From the NCBI GenBank assembly GCA_040757335.1, contig JBFLXB010000026.1:1-51846 (forward strand): DNA of 51,846 nt, written 5' to 3'. This DNA is from Nitrospirota bacterium. Lineage in GTDB: Bacteria; Nitrospirota; Nitrospiria; 2-01-FULL-66-17. A program made the position numbers and the translations under genes. The notes under the pieces are model-generated. The model had not been told where the DNA came from. It was given only the letters and a program-made list of their open reading frames with translations, and did not search any database. This document shows positions 25,748 to 33,886 of this stretch, piece after piece (positions within the stretch are counted from its first letter, which is position 1; each line of letters begins with the position of its first letter).

Positions 25748-28345
25748 GTGACATCGCACACTCTGCAGGTCGACTTTCAGCAGTACCGCACCCTCCTGGA
25801 CGTTTCGGAGTCCATTGCCGCGCACCGCGACCTCAAGGCCCTGCTTCGTGATCTGTCCCAACGGCTGCTGTCGGTGGCTCAACTCGAATTCATCGGGCTC
25901 ATTCTGCACGATGCCGAGCGGGATGTGATGCGGGCGTATTACCTCGGGACCGGCGAGGCCGAAAGCGTCACTGGACTTGAGATTCCAATGGCGGAGTCCG
26001 CCAGCGGGTGGGTGTACAACACGCAGCAGGTGCTGGTGGTGCGCAATCTGGACGAGGAACCGCGTTTTCCCGCGGTGAAGGCGGTGCTCGAGCAGATGGG
26101 CGTGAAGTCCTACTGCCTGTTCCCGCTCACCACCGCGGTGCGGCGCTTGGGTGCGATCGGGTTCGGCAGAAAGAGCCTGAGCGCATTCCCCGAGACCGAG
26201 TTGGAGTTCCTGCAGCAGGTCGCCAAGCAGGTGGCGGTGGCCATGGACAACGTGCTCAACTTCGAGAGCGCCCAGGTCGCGCAACAGCAATTGGCGCTCG
26301 AGCGCGACCGGTTGCGGCTTCTGCTGGAGGTCTCGGAATCCATCGCCTCGCATCGTGACCTGAAGGAGCTGTTCGAGGATCTGGCCCAGCGGCTGCCCCA
26401 GATCGTCCCGTTCGACTACATCAACGTGGTGCTGCACGACGCCGTTCGCAACGTCATGCGCCTGTGCTTCCTGGTGACGAGGGAACCCAGCACCTTCAGC
26501 ACGGGTTTGGAAATCCCCATGGACGAGTCGCCTGGTGGGCTGGTGTGGAACACCCAACAGCCGCTGACCGTGGATGACCTCTCGCAGGAGACGCGGTTCC
26601 CGATGCTCACTGCGAAGTTGCGCGAGAACGGGGTGCAATCCTTCTGCGTGGTGCCGCTGACCACCGCGCACCGCCGTCTGGGGGCCATGGGATTCGGAAG
26701 CCTGCAACCGAGAACGTACCAGCCCGCGGAGATCGGTTTCATGCAGGAGGTGGCCAAGCAGGTGGCGGTCGCGGTGGACAACGCGCTCAACGCGGAGTCG
26801 GCGCGGGCGGCGCAGCAGCAACTCGCGCACGAGCGCGACCGCCAGCAGTTGCTCCTGGAGATCAATAACGCCGTGGTTTCCAACCTCGCGTTGAATGAAG
26901 TGTTCACCGCGGTCAGCGGGTGTTTGCGAAAAGTGATTCAGCACGACGGCTCGAGCCTGGTGTTGTACGACCCGGAGACTCGGGCGTGCCGCGTCCACGT
27001 GCTGGACTTTGCGACGAACCAGAGCGTGGTCGAAGAAAAACAAGCTGGCCCGAAGTGCACCACGCCGGCCAGCGTCGCGATCAACTCGGGCAAGCCGGTC
27101 GTCTTCAGCGAGCAGGACCTGAAGGCGATGTCAACGGAATCCGAAATGGCGCGATGTGTCCTGGCCGACGGAGTGAAGTCGCTCTGCTGCGTCCCGCTGG
27201 TCTCTCACAACCACATGCAGGGCACGCTCAACCTGGGCCGGCGCCGCGACGACGCGTTCAGCCAGGAAGACGTTGAGCTGTTGAGCCAGGTGGCGCAGCA
27301 GATCGCGATCGCGGTCGAGAACGCCTTGGCCTATCGGGAGATCGCGGAGCTGAAGGAACAGCTCAACAAGGAAAAGCTCTACCTGGAAGAGGAAATTCGC
27401 ACCCAATACAACTTCGAGGAGATCATCGGCGAGAGCGCGGCGCTCAAGCGCATCCTGAAACAGGTCGAGACCGTGGCGCCGACGGACTCCACGGTGCTGA
27501 TCCAGGGCGAGACCGGCACCGGCAAGGAACTCATCGCGCGGGCAATCCACAATTTGAGCGCCCGTCGCGAGCGAACCTTCGTCAAGATGAACTGCGCGGC
27601 GATTCCCACCGGGCTCTTGGAGAGCGAATTGTTTGGGCATGAAAAGGGCGCGTTCACCGGCGCGATCGCGCAGAAAATCGGCCGGTTCGAGCTGGCGCAC
27701 AACGGGACCATTTTCCTGGATGAGGTCGGGGACATCCCGCTGGAGTTGCAATCCAAGTTGCTGCGGGTGCTGCAGGAACAGGAGTTCGAGCGTCTCGGCA
27801 GCACCAAAACCATCAAAGTCAACATCCGTTTGGTGGCGGCCACGAATCGAGTTTTGGCGCAGATGGTCGCGGACAAACAGTTTCGCAGCGACCTCTACTA
27901 CCGCCTCAACGTGTTTCCCATCACGGTGCCGTCGCTGCGGGAGCGCCCCGAAGACATACCGTTGCTGGTTCGCTACTTTGCCCAGAAATACTCGCAGCGC
28001 ATGGACAAGCGGGTCGAGACCATCCCGGCCGACGCCCTGACCGCGCTCTCCAAGTACCACTGGCCGGGCAACATCCGGGAGCTCGAGAACCTGATCGAAC
28101 GCTCCGTGATCCTGTCCCACGGCTCCGACCTCCGCGTGCCGCTGGGAGAATTGAAGGTTCGGAGCACCGCGCCGTCGGATGGGGATGCCACGCTGGACGG
28201 AGCCGAGCGCCGCCACATCCTGCGCGTCTTAAAGGAAACCGACTGGACAGTCGGGGGCGCCTCCGGCGCCGCGGCTCGCCTCGGCATGAAACGCACGACG
28301 CTGCTGTCGCGCATGCGCAAGCTCGGCATCACCCGTCCCTCGTAG
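25748..28345 (+). CDS. sigma-54-dependent activator with three GAF domains (FhlA-like)
   Basis: This 865-residue protein has three successive GAF sensor domains (about residues 10-165, 190-345 and 370-520). The first two are near duplicates (LLxVSESIAxHRDLK...). A short coiled linker leads to a sigma-54 AAA+ domain with Walker A GETGTGKELIARAI, the sigma-54 contact motif GAFTGA, and Walker B TIFLDEVGDIP. A Fis-type helix-turn-helix ends the protein (ARLGMKRTTLLSRMRKLGI). The start is a GTG. FhlA is the best-known relative, but no hydrogenase genes are here. Downstream lie likely activator sites and a -24/-12 promoter in front of an RND efflux operon, the probable target. Confidence 0.9.
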   Translation: MTSHTLQVDFQQYRTLLDVSESIAAHRDLKALLRDLSQRLLSVAQLEFIGLILHDAERDVMRAYYLGTGEAESVTGLEIPMAESASGWVYNTQQVLVVRNLDEEPRFPAVKAVLEQMGVKSYCLFPLTTAVRRLGAIGFGRKSLSAFPETELEFLQQVAKQVAVAMDNVLNFESAQVAQQQLALERDRLRLLLEVSESIASHRDLKELFEDLAQRLPQIVPFDYINVVLHDAVRNVMRLCFLVTREPSTFSTGLEIPMDESPGGLVWNTQQPLTVDDLSQETRFPMLTAKLRENGVQSFCVVPLTTAHRRLGAMGFGSLQPRTYQPAEIGFMQEVAKQVAVAVDNALNAESARAAQQQLAHERDRQQLLLEINNAVVSNLALNEVFTAVSGCLRKVIQHDGSSLVLYDPETRACRVHVLDFATNQSVVEEKQAGPKCTTPASVAINSGKPVVFSEQDLKAMSTESEMARCVLADGVKSLCCVPLVSHNHMQGTLNLGRRRDDAFSQEDVELLSQVAQQIAIAVENALAYREIAELKEQLNKEKLYLEEEIRTQYNFEEIIGESAALKRILKQVETVAPTDSTVLIQGETGTGKELIARAIHNLSARRERTFVKMNCAAIPTGLLESELFGHEKGAFTGAIAQKIGRFELAHNGTIFLDEVGDIPLELQSKLLRVLQEQEFERLGSTKTIKVNIRLVAATNRVLAQMVADKQFRSDLYYRLNVFPITVPSLRERPEDIPLLVRYFAQKYSQRMDKRVETIPADALTALSKYHWPGNIRELENLIERSVILSHGSDLRVPLGELKVRSTAPSDGDATLDGAERRHILRVLKETDWTVGGASGAAARLGMKRTTLLSRMRKLGITRPS

Positions 28346-28346
28346 C

Positions 28347-28525
28347 AAGCTGCTGAAAAAGTCCATCTGCGGCGGGTTTTAAGGTGCCACGGCCGCCTCA
28401 CCGTCTCGGCGGCGCTCGTGGCTTGGCGCCACTTCTTCGTGGCGCCACTCGCCTCACGTACGAACTTAGTACGCTGCGGTGCGGGCGCTCGCGGCGCCTT
28501 GCGGCTGGAGCTTTTTGAGCAGCCT
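28347..28525. repeat. MITE-like repeat with imperfect terminal inverted repeats
   Basis: The ends are GCTGCTGAAAAAG (28349-28361) and CTTTTTGAGCAGC (28511-28523), inverted copies with one mismatch. Inside is a perfect 9-bp hairpin (TGGCGCCAC, six-base loop, 28424-28447). There is no coding potential. Elements with CTGCTGAAAAAGTCC-type ends are common small dispersed repeats in environmental genomes. It sits directly after the sigma-54 activator stop. Confidence 0.7.
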
Positions 28526-28544
28526 GCCCGCGGGATTCGCGGGC
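28526..28544 (+). terminator. short hairpin after the repeat element
   Basis: GCCCGCG, a five-base loop and CGCGGGC form a 7-bp stem. It is followed by a weak T run (AAGATTT). This is a possible terminator for the activator transcript. Confidence 0.4.
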
Positions 28545-28592
28545 ACAAGATTTAGAACCTTTCCTCTCGGCCAACTACGCCCGAAAGCTCGA

Positions 28593-28619
28593 TGTCGATT
28601 TCGGCCTCTGCCGAACGAC
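28593..28619 (+). promoter_or_regulatory. ECF-type promoter-like motif, copy 1
   Basis: TGTCGA (28593-28598) is followed by 17 bases and CGAC (28616-28619). The same arrangement, with clear similarity in between, occurs at 36139 before the DGPF genes. The TGTCGA here could also be a half-site for the sigma-54 activator. Confidence 0.35.
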
Positions 28620-28660
28620 TACAGGGCGTGAAGATCAGGAGCAGACCAAGCCCGTCGCAC

Positions 28661-28694
28661 TGTCGATCGCTCGACATCTGTCGGTATTTCGACA
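28661..28694. promoter_or_regulatory. tandem palindromes, probable sigma-54 activator binding sites
   Basis: TGTCGA-TCGC-TCGACA (28661-28676) is a perfect palindrome with a 4-bp spacer. TGTCGG-TATT-TCGACA (28679-28694) is a second copy with one mismatch. Their centres are 18 bp apart. A further TCGACA lies at 28703-28708. They are about 110-145 bp upstream of the -24/-12 element, the usual place for enhancer sites. Confidence 0.6.
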
Positions 28695-28804
28695 CGAACG
28701 CGTCGACACGGTCTCCTGGTTTAAACCGGCCTTCGGCACCACGATCTCGCAACTCGTTCGTACTTTCCGCTACTTCCGCGATGGTGTCTCCGTGTCACAG
28801 GCTT

Positions 28805-28820
28805 TGGCACGAGACTCGCT
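28805..28820 (+). promoter_or_regulatory. sigma-54 (-24/-12) promoter of the efflux operon
   Basis: TGGCACGAGACTCGCT has GG and GC exactly 12 bp apart and differs from the consensus TGGCACG-N4-TTGCW at one base (TCGC instead of TTGC). The first gene starts 45 bases downstream with an AAAGGAGG site. Confidence 0.65.
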
Positions 28821-28864
28821 ATAGATACTGACGAGACCACGTGACGACGAAAAGGAGGACGGCG

Positions 28865-29098
28865 ATGAAAGTGACATTCAGAATGGCTGATGGAACGCGG
28901 GCCGGCATCGTGCCGAGCAGGGATTTGCGGGAGCTGGCCGAGCAAGAGTTGGGCGTCGAGTGGACGGCTCCGGCTGCGAAGGTGCCGGTGGTGTTCTGGG
29001 TCCGGAACCAGCAGGCTCTGGACCGGGTACTTGATCGGTTCGGAGCGATCGACCGTGCGGGAGCGCGCCGCAGGGGTTTCAGAGCGATCTCATGCTGA
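28865..29098 (+). CDS. small protein at the head of the efflux operon, unknown
   Basis: This 77-residue protein starts MKVTFRMADGTRAGIVPSRD, has a WVRNQQALDRVLDRFGAID middle and ends with a basic tail. There is no signal or membrane segment. I do not recognise the family. The start is placed at 28865 because AAAGGAGG lies just before it. Its stop overlaps the start of the STAS gene, and it follows the sigma-54 promoter, so it is the first gene of the RND operon and may have a regulatory role. Confidence 0.6.
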   Translation: MKVTFRMADGTRAGIVPSRDLRELAEQELGVEWTAPAAKVPVVFWVRNQQALDRVLDRFGAIDRAGARRRGFRAISC

Positions 29099-29385
29099 AA
29101 ATCACGCGTCGGGATGAGGGTGGGACCGCGGTGATCCAACTCGAAGGAAGGCTCGTCGGGCCCTGGGTCAAGGAACTCGAAGAGTGCTGGCGCTCGGTCG
29201 CGGCGAAACAAACTCTTCCCGTGCGCGTGGATTTGACCGCGGTGAGTTACATCGACGAAGCCGGAGCGGATCTGTTGAGGACCATGTGCCAGGAGCGCGT
29301 CGACTTGAAGGTCAAGGGCTGTTTCACCACCTGTCTCATCCAAGGAATCAGGCACGCATTCCGGCGTTCGGAACGGAAGCGATGA
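29092..29385 (+). CDS. STAS-domain protein (anti-sigma antagonist-like)
   Basis: This is a 97-residue STAS fold: ITRRDEGGTAVIQLEGRLVG at the start, then VRVDLTAVSYIDEAGADLLRTM, where the usual phospho-acceptor Ser/Thr position after the conserved strand is occupied by Asp or Glu (YIDEAGAD). The C-terminus (FTTCLIQGIRHAFRR) is shorter than usual. Stand-alone STAS proteins often relay signals or accompany lipid or toluene transporters. Here it overlaps the gene before and the efflux adaptor gene after it (ATGA), so it belongs to the operon. Confidence 0.75.
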   Translation: MLKITRRDEGGTAVIQLEGRLVGPWVKELEECWRSVAAKQTLPVRVDLTAVSYIDEAGADLLRTMCQERVDLKVKGCFTTCLIQGIRHAFRRSERKR

Positions 29386-30689
29386 CGTCACGCAGTTTTT
29401 CGATGAAAGGATTCGCGATGCACGCAACGACGGACAGAACAGATTTCAGCGCCCAAACTCTCGGGCTTGGCGCCGGCCTCCTGGCGGCCGGATTGTTGAT
29501 GGTGTTGTCGGGGTGCAATCAGGCCGCAGGCTCACCTGCGGCCCCTCCGCCGCCGGAGGTGGCGGTGGTGACGGTGCAACCGCGCGACCTTCCCGCGGTG
29601 TATGAATACGTGGGTCAGGTCGCGGGCGTCCGCGAAGTCGAGGTGCGTGCGCGGGTCTCAGGCATCCTGGAGCGCTGGAACTATAAGGAAGGGGCGGCGG
29701 TGAACGCCGGGGACAGCCTCTTTACCATTGATCCGGAACCGTTCCAAGCCGAACTCGCCCGCGCCGAAGCGGATCTCGCGCGCGCCGAAGCCAATCTCTC
29801 GCAGGCCACGCGCACCGCCGGCCGGTTCAAGCCGTTGTGGGAAGCCCGGGCCGTGAGTCAGAACGAATACGACGACGCCTTGTCCGCGGAAGAGGTCGCG
29901 GCGGCCAACGTGAAGGCCGCGGAGGCGGCGGTCACCCAGGCGCGGCTGAACCTCTCCTACACCCGCGTGGAAGCGCCGATCTCCGGGATCACCAGTCGCG
30001 CGGTGGTGTCCGAAGGGAGTCTGGTGCAGGCGCAGCAGACGCTGTTGACCAGTATCTCGCAGCTCGATCCGGTGCACGTTATCTTCAGTTTCACCGAGGC
30101 CGAACACTTGCGATTCCGGCGCGAGCTTTCGGAAGCGCGATTGACCTTGCCCCGGGACGGCCGCTTCGACGTGAAATTGACGCTCGCGGACGGCAGCGAG
30201 TACCCGCACGCCGGAAAAGTGGACTTCACCGACGTGCGCGTGAACACGAACACCGGTACCATCGAGGCGCGAGCCGTGATCCCCAACCCGCAGCGCCTAC
30301 TGCGCCCGGGCCAGTTCGTGCGCGTGCACCTGTCCGGAGCCACCCGCCCCAACGCGATCGCGATCCCTCAGCGTGCGGTGTTGGAGGGCCCCGGCGCCAA
30401 GATCGTGATGACCGTGAACAAGGAGGGGATGGTCGAACCGCGGCCGGTGCAGGTCAGCGACTGGTCCGGGGCGGAATGGGTGATCACGGGAGGACTCGAA
30501 CCGGGTGACACGGTCATCGTGGACGGTGTGGTCAAGGCGCGCCCAGGATCCCCGGTCAAAATCGCGCAGGCGCCGGACCAAAGCGCGGAACAGTCCGGCC
30601 CGGAGCCGCAGGCTCGAGAGAACCAGGCCACCCAACCAGCCGCCAAACCCGCGCCTGCTCAGCACGCGCAACCCGAAGGAGCACACTGA
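29382..30689 (+). CDS. RND efflux periplasmic adaptor (membrane fusion lipoprotein)
   Basis: This 435-residue membrane-fusion protein has a signal with lipobox LSGC, so it is lipid anchored. A biotinyl/lipoyl-like part (VEVRARVSGILERWNYKEG and the VEAPISGITSR return strand) flanks an alpha-hairpin (about residues 120-180, ARAEADLARAEANL), as in AcrA/MexA. The C-terminus is a Pro/Ala/Gln-rich tail. The first ATG at 29382 overlaps the STAS stop; ATG 29403 or 29418 are also possible. Its stop overlaps the permease start. Confidence 0.92.
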   Translation: MTSRSFSMKGFAMHATTDRTDFSAQTLGLGAGLLAAGLLMVLSGCNQAAGSPAAPPPPEVAVVTVQPRDLPAVYEYVGQVAGVREVEVRARVSGILERWNYKEGAAVNAGDSLFTIDPEPFQAELARAEADLARAEANLSQATRTAGRFKPLWEARAVSQNEYDDALSAEEVAAANVKAAEAAVTQARLNLSYTRVEAPISGITSRAVVSEGSLVQAQQTLLTSISQLDPVHVIFSFTEAEHLRFRRELSEARLTLPRDGRFDVKLTLADGSEYPHAGKVDFTDVRVNTNTGTIEARAVIPNPQRLLRPGQFVRVHLSGATRPNAIAIPQRAVLEGPGAKIVMTVNKEGMVEPRPVQVSDWSGAEWVITGGLEPGDTVIVDGVVKARPGSPVKIAQAPDQSAEQSGPEPQARENQATQPAAKPAPAQHAQPEGAH

Positions 30690-33600
30690 TGTTCGCCCGA
30701 TTCTTCATCAACCGCCCGATCTTCGCGGGCGTGCTCTCGATCTTTCTGGTGCTTGCGGGTCTGGCCGCGGTGCGGATTCTCCCGATCGCGCAGTACCCCG
30801 AGATCGCGCCGCCGGTGGTGACGGTCCGCGCCGTGTATCCCGGGGCGTCGGCCGAAACGTTGGAACAAACCGTGGCCGCGCCGTTGGAAAACCAGATCAA
30901 CGGCGTTGAGGACATGCTCTATATGAGTTCCACGTCGAGTTCCAACGGCGCGGTGGAGATCAACATCACGTTCGAGATCGGCAGCAACGTGGACCAGGCC
31001 ACGGTCAACGTGAACAACCGCGTCAGGCAGGCGGAAGCCAGACTGCCGCAGGAAGTCCGCCGCCAAGGCGTGACCGTGGAAAAGAACTCGAGTTCGTTCC
31101 TGCAGGTGCTCGCGTTCTATTCACCCGACGGGACTTTCGACGACGTCTACACCAGCAACTACGTCACGCTCAACGTGCTCGACACCATCAAGCGCATCCC
31201 GGGCACCACCAACGTCCAGATCTTCGGCGCCAAGGACTACGCCATGCGGATCTGGCTGCGGCCCGACCGCATGACGCAGTTGAAGCTCACCACGTCCGAC
31301 ATCGTGCGGGCGCTCAACGAGCAGAACGCGCAGTTCGCAGCGGGCAAGATCGGCCAGACGCCCACCGCCGGTGCGCAGGAACTCGTGTACACCGTCACCA
31401 CCAAGGGCCGACTCTCCGAGACCTCGGAATTCGAGAACATCATCCTTCGCTCGAACCCCGACGGCTCGGCCTTGCGATTGAAGGACGTGGCGCGGGTGGA
31501 ACTGGCGTCCAAGGATTACGACTTCATCGGCCGGGTCAACGGCAAGGAAGCCACGTTGATGGGCATCTTCCTCCAGCCGGGCGCGAACGCTCTGGCCGTG
31601 GCCAAGGAGGTCGGGCAGACCATGCAGAGCCTGGCCGCGCGGTTCCCACAGGGGTTGCAGTACTCCAACGTGTACGACACCACCCGGTTCGTGGAAGTGT
31701 CGATCCGGGAAGTGGTGAAGACCCTGGCCGAAGCCATGGCCTTGGTGTTCCTGGTGGTGTTTCTGTTTCTGCAGAACTGGCGCGCGACGTTAATTCCGTT
31801 TTCAGCGGTGCCCGTCTCGCTCATCGGCACCTTTGCCGGGCTGTTCCTGCTCGGCTACTCGATCAACATGCTGACCTTGTTCGGCATGGTGCTGGCGATC
31901 GGCATCGTGGTGGACGATGCGATCGTGGTGTTGGAAAACGTCGAGCGCATCATGCGCGAGCAGCGCAAATCCGCGCGCGAGGCCGCGATCCAGGCCATGC
32001 AGGAGGTCACCAGCCCGGTGATCGCGATCGTCCTGACCCTGTGCGCGGTGTTCGTGCCGATCGCGTTTTTGGGCGGCTTGGCCGGCGAGTTGTATCGGCA
32101 GTTCGCGGTCACCATCACGATCGCGGTGGTGCTCTCCGGCATCGTGGCGCTGACCCTGACCCCGGCCCTGTGCATGATGATCCTCCGGCACGGCCATCGG
32201 CAGCCTGGCCGATTCTTTGCCTGGTTCAACGGTTGGTTCCAGCGGTTGACCGCTCGCTACACCAACGGCGTGGCGTGGATGATCCGTCGCAGCGCAATCG
32301 GCCTGGCCCTGTTCGCGGGCATGGTGGTCATCACCGCGGGGTTGTGGCGCGCCACGCCGGGCAGCCTGGTGCCGGACGAGGACCAGGGGTACTACATCGG
32401 CGCGGTCTTTCTCCCGGACGGGGCGTCGCTGCAGCGCACGGACAAGGTGGTGGGAGAAGTGGTCGAAGCGATTCTCTCCAATCCCGCCAATGAATTTGCG
32501 ATCGCGTTCACCGGATTGGATTTTCTCGGCGGCGGTTTCCGCAACAGCGCCGCCACCATCTTCGTCACCCAGAAGCACTGGGACGAACGCGCGGTCGCGA
32601 CTCCCCAATTGGTGGGCGAGTTCTTCATGAAGACCGCGCACATCAAAGAAGCCTTGGTGCTGGCCTTCGGACCGCCACCGATCTTCGGGCTGGGGAATTC
32701 CGGCGGGTTCGAGTTCTACGTGCAGAACCGCGGCGAAGGCGGGCCGCAGCGCCTGGCCCAGGTGATGGGGGAATTTCTGACCGCGGCCAACCAGGACCCC
32801 ATGCTCGCGGGCGCGCAGACCCTGTGGCGCTCGAACGTGCCGCAGCTTCGCGTGGACGTGGATCGCGAAAAGGCCAAGGCGCTGGGTGTGCCGATCAACG
32901 ATCTGTTCGACACGTTGTCCGCGACCTTGGGCTTCTACTACGTGAACGACTTCAACCGATTCGGGCGGACCTGGCAGGTGTTGATGTCCGCGGAACCCTC
33001 GTATCGGAGCAAGCCCGACTCGGTCGGCGAGCTGTACGTGCGATCCGAACAGGGCGGAATGGTGCCGGTCAAGGCGCTGGCCACAGTCAACTACACCGCC
33101 GGACCCGAGACGCTCGATCGGTTCAACAACCTGCCCGCGGTGAAGATCCTGGGGCAAGCGGCTCCGGGCGTGTCCTCGGGCCAGGCCATCCAGACCGTGG
33201 AGCGGGTTGCGGAGCAGGTGTTGCCAGCGGACTTCAGCTTTGACTGGGGCGGCGCGTCGTTCCAGGAAAAGCGATCCAGCGGCACGTCGGGCCTTGCTCT
33301 CGGACTGGCGGTGGTCATGGTGTTTTTGATCCTGGCCGCCCAGTACGGAAAATGGTCGCTGCCGATCTCGGTGCTGCTGGCGTTGCCCTTCGGTACGTTC
33401 GGCGCGCTGGCCGCGGTGTGGTTGCGGGGCTTGACCAACGACGTGTACTTCCAAATCGGCCTGGTCACGTTGCTGGGGCTGGCCGCCAAGAACGCGATCC
33501 TGATCGTCGAATACGCGGTGTTGAAGCACCGCGAGGGCATGTCTCCCACTGACGCCGCGCTGGAAGCCGCAAGGCTGCGCTTTCGGCCGATCCTGATGAC

Positions 33601-33886
33601 CTCGCTCGCGTTCATCCTGGGCGTGGCGCCGCTCGCGTTCTCCACCGGCGCGGGAGCAGGCGCGCGCATCTCGGTGGGCACCGGCGTGATGGGCGGCATG
33701 TTGGCCGCGACCTTCCTGGCCATCTTCTTCGTGCCCATGTTCTTCAAGCTGATTTCCGGCCGACGCCCTGCGACACCGCGGTCGAACGCGGACGGCGCAA
33801 TCGACGTGGAATACCAAAAGGCTATGGTCGGCGGAAACGGGGCCACGGCCCCAGCCGCGCTCACGCCGCAAGGAGGACGGTCATGA
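30689..33886 (+). CDS. RND multidrug efflux permease (AcrB/HAE1 family)
   Basis: This 1065-residue inner-membrane pump has the AcrB pattern: an N-terminal helix MFARFFINRPIFAGVLSIF, a first porter domain, and membrane segments around LVFLVVFLFLQNW and MVLAIGIVVDDAIVVLENVE (helix 4 with the proton-relay Asp pair). The second half repeats the layout with GLVTLLGLAAKNAILIVEYA. GPPPIFGLGNSGGFEF lies in the porter region. It exports hydrophobic compounds with the adaptor and outer-membrane channel of the same operon. The start overlaps the adaptor stop. Confidence 0.96.
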   Translation: MFARFFINRPIFAGVLSIFLVLAGLAAVRILPIAQYPEIAPPVVTVRAVYPGASAETLEQTVAAPLENQINGVEDMLYMSSTSSSNGAVEINITFEIGSNVDQATVNVNNRVRQAEARLPQEVRRQGVTVEKNSSSFLQVLAFYSPDGTFDDVYTSNYVTLNVLDTIKRIPGTTNVQIFGAKDYAMRIWLRPDRMTQLKLTTSDIVRALNEQNAQFAAGKIGQTPTAGAQELVYTVTTKGRLSETSEFENIILRSNPDGSALRLKDVARVELASKDYDFIGRVNGKEATLMGIFLQPGANALAVAKEVGQTMQSLAARFPQGLQYSNVYDTTRFVEVSIREVVKTLAEAMALVFLVVFLFLQNWRATLIPFSAVPVSLIGTFAGLFLLGYSINMLTLFGMVLAIGIVVDDAIVVLENVERIMREQRKSAREAAIQAMQEVTSPVIAIVLTLCAVFVPIAFLGGLAGELYRQFAVTITIAVVLSGIVALTLTPALCMMILRHGHRQPGRFFAWFNGWFQRLTARYTNGVAWMIRRSAIGLALFAGMVVITAGLWRATPGSLVPDEDQGYYIGAVFLPDGASLQRTDKVVGEVVEAILSNPANEFAIAFTGLDFLGGGFRNSAATIFVTQKHWDERAVATPQLVGEFFMKTAHIKEALVLAFGPPPIFGLGNSGGFEFYVQNRGEGGPQRLAQVMGEFLTAANQDPMLAGAQTLWRSNVPQLRVDVDREKAKALGVPINDLFDTLSATLGFYYVNDFNRFGRTWQVLMSAEPSYRSKPDSVGELYVRSEQGGMVPVKALATVNYTAGPETLDRFNNLPAVKILGQAAPGVSSGQAIQTVERVAEQVLPADFSFDWGGASFQEKRSSGTSGLALGLAVVMVFLILAAQYGKWSLPISVLLALPFGTFGALAAVWLRGLTNDVYFQIGLVTLLGLAAKNAILIVEYAVLKHREGMSPTDAALEAARLRFRPILMTSLAFILGVAPLAFSTGAGAGARISVGTGVMGGMLAATFLAIFFVPMFFKLISGRRPATPRSNADGAIDVEYQKAMVGGNGATAPAALTPQGGRS

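Noticed and set aside
28552-28752. 66-codon minus-strand frame starting at TTG, possible small gene
   Set aside because: No ribosome site, rare start, and it overlaps promoter-like motifs and activator sites; no family recognised.
31802-33871. A 689-codon open frame antisense to the RND permease
   Set aside because: It is the reverse of a clear AcrB gene, has the Arg/His-rich composition of GC-rich shadow frames, and has no ribosome site.
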